A stretch of 64,000 nt of DNA from Chitinophaga caeni (GTDB lineage: Bacteria; Bacteroidota; Bacteroidia; Chitinophagales; Chitinophagaceae), in assembly GCF_002557795.1 (NCBI RefSeq), contig NZ_CP023777.1, positions 3,977,001 through 4,041,000 on the forward strand, in the 5' to 3' direction. The notes under the pieces are model-generated. The model was given only the letters and a program-made list of their open reading frames with translations. It did no database searches and had not been told where the DNA came from. How positions within the stretch are numbered: position 1 is the stretch's first letter; each line of letters opens with the position of its first letter. Both the position numbers and the translations under genes were made by a program. Shown here in pieces: positions 62,522 through 64,000 of the stretch.

Positions 62522-63532
62522 ATGCAACATTCATCCGGCACGGTACGCAGTATAGAATTAATCGGTCATTTCTGGTTAAGCTGCTGTGTTTACACCGCTG
62601 CAAAACTCAATATTGCCGACCATTTGGAACAAGGCGGCATGCATATCGGGGAACTGTCTAAGAAATGCGGCGCAGCGCAAGAACCACTATTTAGGTTAAT
62701 GCGGGCCTTGGCATCGGGTGGTTATTTCGAAGAAGCCCGTCCAAAATATTTCGTCTTAACCCCGGCAGCAGATGCACTTCGCACCAATGCGCTGCCATCC
62801 ATGAAAGCATTCGTTCTTTCAATGATGGGAGAACATTTCAGTTCCTGGGGTCAACTACATTATGCCGTACAAACAGGCAAACCCGCGTTCGATCATTGCT
62901 ACGGTCAAAGCATCTGGGAATATTACAGCAATCATCCCGCCGAAGGGCAAAATTTCATGAATGCCATGACGGGTTTGTCCAACTTCGCCATTCCTTCCAT
63001 CGTGCAAGGATATGATTATAGCAATTTTAACCTAATAGTGGATATCGGCGGCGGGAACGGCGCTATGCTTACAGCCATTCTGCAAGCCTCCCCCCAGGCC
63101 AAAGGAATAATTTTCGATGCCCCTTACGTGATTGAACATACCGCGAAGTTATTGGCCCAGTCCCCCGTTGCTAACCGGTGCCAAGCGCATCCGGGGAACT
63201 TTATGGAATCTGTTCCCGAAGGCGGAGATGCTTATATCATGAAATATATTTTGCATGATTGGAATGATGAAGAAGCATTACAAATATTACAACATTGCAA
63301 CCGGGCCATGAATAAAGGCGGCACCTTGTTGGCCATCGATGCCGTGATTCCACCCGGCAATGATCCCTTCCCGGGTAAGCTGATGGATATCAATATGCTG
63401 GTAGCGCTTACCGGCAGGGAGCGGACCGCGGAAGAGTTCCGGCAACTATTTGAAGCGGCTGGCTTCCAATTTAACAAGATCATCCACTTACCGATTCCAG
63501 ATGTTTCTATCGTGGAAGGGAAAAAAATATAA
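62522..63532 (+). CDS. O-methyltransferase (acetylserotonin O-methyltransferase-like)
   Basis: A 336-residue SAM-dependent methyltransferase with an N-terminal dimerisation winged-helix domain (about 10-90; LIGHFWLSCCVYTAAKLNIA, GELSKKCGAAQEPLFRLMRA) and a C-terminal Methyltransf_2 domain: SAM motif VDIGGGNGAMLTAILQASP (about 170-188), then GIIFDAPYVIEHTAKLL and the catalytic-His region MKYILHDWNDEEALQILQHC. His in LHDW is the expected general base. Such enzymes methylate hydroxyls of small aromatic or polyketide substrates; none is identifiable here. Terminator at 63588-63609. Confidence 0.92.
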   Translation: MQHSSGTVRSIELIGHFWLSCCVYTAAKLNIADHLEQGGMHIGELSKKCGAAQEPLFRLMRALASGGYFEEARPKYFVLTPAADALRTNALPSMKAFVLSMMGEHFSSWGQLHYAVQTGKPAFDHCYGQSIWEYYSNHPAEGQNFMNAMTGLSNFAIPSIVQGYDYSNFNLIVDIGGGNGAMLTAILQASPQAKGIIFDAPYVIEHTAKLLAQSPVANRCQAHPGNFMESVPEGGDAYIMKYILHDWNDEEALQILQHCNRAMNKGGTLLAIDAVIPPGNDPFPGKLMDINMLVALTGRERTAEEFRQLFEAAGFQFNKIIHLPIPDVSIVEGKKI

Positions 63533-63587
63533 TCGCCGCTGCCCAACGTATACCGGGTGGCAACAGCCTTCTATGTATAAAAAAACT

Positions 63588-63615
63588 CAGCCGGTAAAAT
63601 TACCGGCTGCTTCAT
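63588..63615 (+). terminator. Terminator of the O-methyltransferase gene
   Basis: Arms CAGCCGGTAA (63588-63597) and TTACCGGCTG (63600-63609) with a two-base loop, then CTTCATTT. It is about 55 bases after the stop codon. Confidence 0.75.
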
Positions 63616-63888
63616 TTAATACACTGAATTAATACAAGATTATAATTATTATATTGCTTGTATTAAGAAGGTTTATTCTTGATAATAAAAGAAAGTCATA
63701 AATAAAAATCCCTGCAACAAAATCAAAATTCAACAACCGGGGATACGATTGTACCTTGTTATTGGAACAGTATTGCTAAAATCAACTTTCAAAATAAAAA
63801 TAGGGGAACACAGGAAAGTATATATCAAAAAACATATTTCAATTGCTTTAGTAAATTTAACTGCTTATAAAACATAAGTTTGTAGTAA
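63616..63888. other. AT-rich gap without recognisable gene
   Basis: I see no ORF of interest or repeat here. Confidence 0.5.
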
Positions 63889-63920
63889 TACCTTTGTTTT
63901 GTATGTAGTATTTATACTAC
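63889..63920 (+). promoter_or_regulatory. Promoter -7 box with palindromic operator at the window edge
   Basis: TACCTTTG (63889-63896) is followed 8 bases later by GTAGTAT-TT-ATACTAC (63905-63920), a perfect 7-2-7 inverted repeat like the operator at 42309-42324 in architecture but not sequence. The controlled gene would lie beyond 64000. Confidence 0.4.
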
Positions 63921-64000
63921 AATTCGTATTTATAATAAAACGTGTAATTTTAATATTCAAAGGGTTATCGAAAACATTTAACCTTCCTAATAAACCGGAA

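Noticed and set aside
1..64000. tRNA/rRNA genes, CRISPR arrays, transposases or phage genes
   Set aside because: No cloverleaf with intact T-loop, no regularly spaced short repeat, and no recombinase or capsid-like protein was recognised. The repeat at 37158-37701 has too long units for CRISPR.

Overview
The window comes from a member of the Bacteroidota, most likely a Chitinophaga-like member of the Chitinophagaceae. The signs are three SusC/SusD pairs, a one-piece hybrid two-component system, an ECF sigma/FecR pair beside an STN-bearing SusC, a gliding-type C-terminal sorting domain, and recurring Bacteroidota -7 promoter elements (TAnnTTTG) a short distance upstream of start codons. I saw no tRNA, rRNA, CRISPR array, transposase or prophage gene.

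Layout. 1-3.2 kb: the start of a peroxiredoxin gene, a TRIC-like channel, an SRPBCC protein, and a three-gene operon of two exported YceI proteins plus a small membrane protein, with a textbook promoter and terminator. 3.3-4.5 kb: a DUF4198 protein and the first copy of an interspersed repeat. 4.7-12.6 kb: a sigma / anti-sigma / SusC (with STN domain) / SusD / DUF5689 cluster, which reads as an outer-membrane uptake system controlled by cell-surface signalling. 12.8-19.5 kb: housekeeping and accessory genes (thioesterase, DusB, BtuB-like receptor, GNAT, VOC) and a roughly 1 kb gene-poor gap. 19.7-27.3 kb: a minus-strand cluster of four exported proteins typical of Planctomycetes (c-type cytochrome/DUF1549/DUF1553 protein, DUF1501 protein, Tat-exported TIM-barrel isomerase, DUF2231-cytochrome-LRR protein) with an AraC regulator. 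28.5-43.9 kb: single genes including a metallophosphoesterase, a hydroxyacid dehydrogenase, a FemAB-like transferase, a CI/LexA-like regulator, a lectin/PKD surface protein, a phosphocholine-specific phospholipase C and an ArsR-SRPBCC operon. 44.3-60.4 kb: a polysaccharide utilisation locus with a hybrid sensor-regulator, a CHRD lipoprotein, two consecutive SusC/SusD pairs and a GH29 alpha-L-fucosidase, all on the minus strand. 60.7-63.5 kb: a DUF481 protein, a membrane protein and an O-methyltransferase.

Most notable non-coding structure: (i) a roughly 300-326 bp element in three copies (4188-4513, 27567-27865, 43954-44256) with 14-bp terminal inverted repeats and AT-rich flanking direct repeats, behaving like a MITE; (ii) a triple ~166-bp direct repeat at 37158-37701; (iii) paired palindromes laid exactly over a recognisable promoter in front of the SRPBCC-ArsR operon; (iv) a perfect 13-bp palindrome between the -7 box and start codon of the CI/LexA-like gene. 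Two short ORFs (33018-33152 and 28191-28349) are possible unannotated small genes.

Many starts were moved downstream of the longest reading frame because a signal peptide, an ATG or a -7 promoter box shows the upstream extension is unlikely. Family names come from reading the protein sequence; no database search was run.
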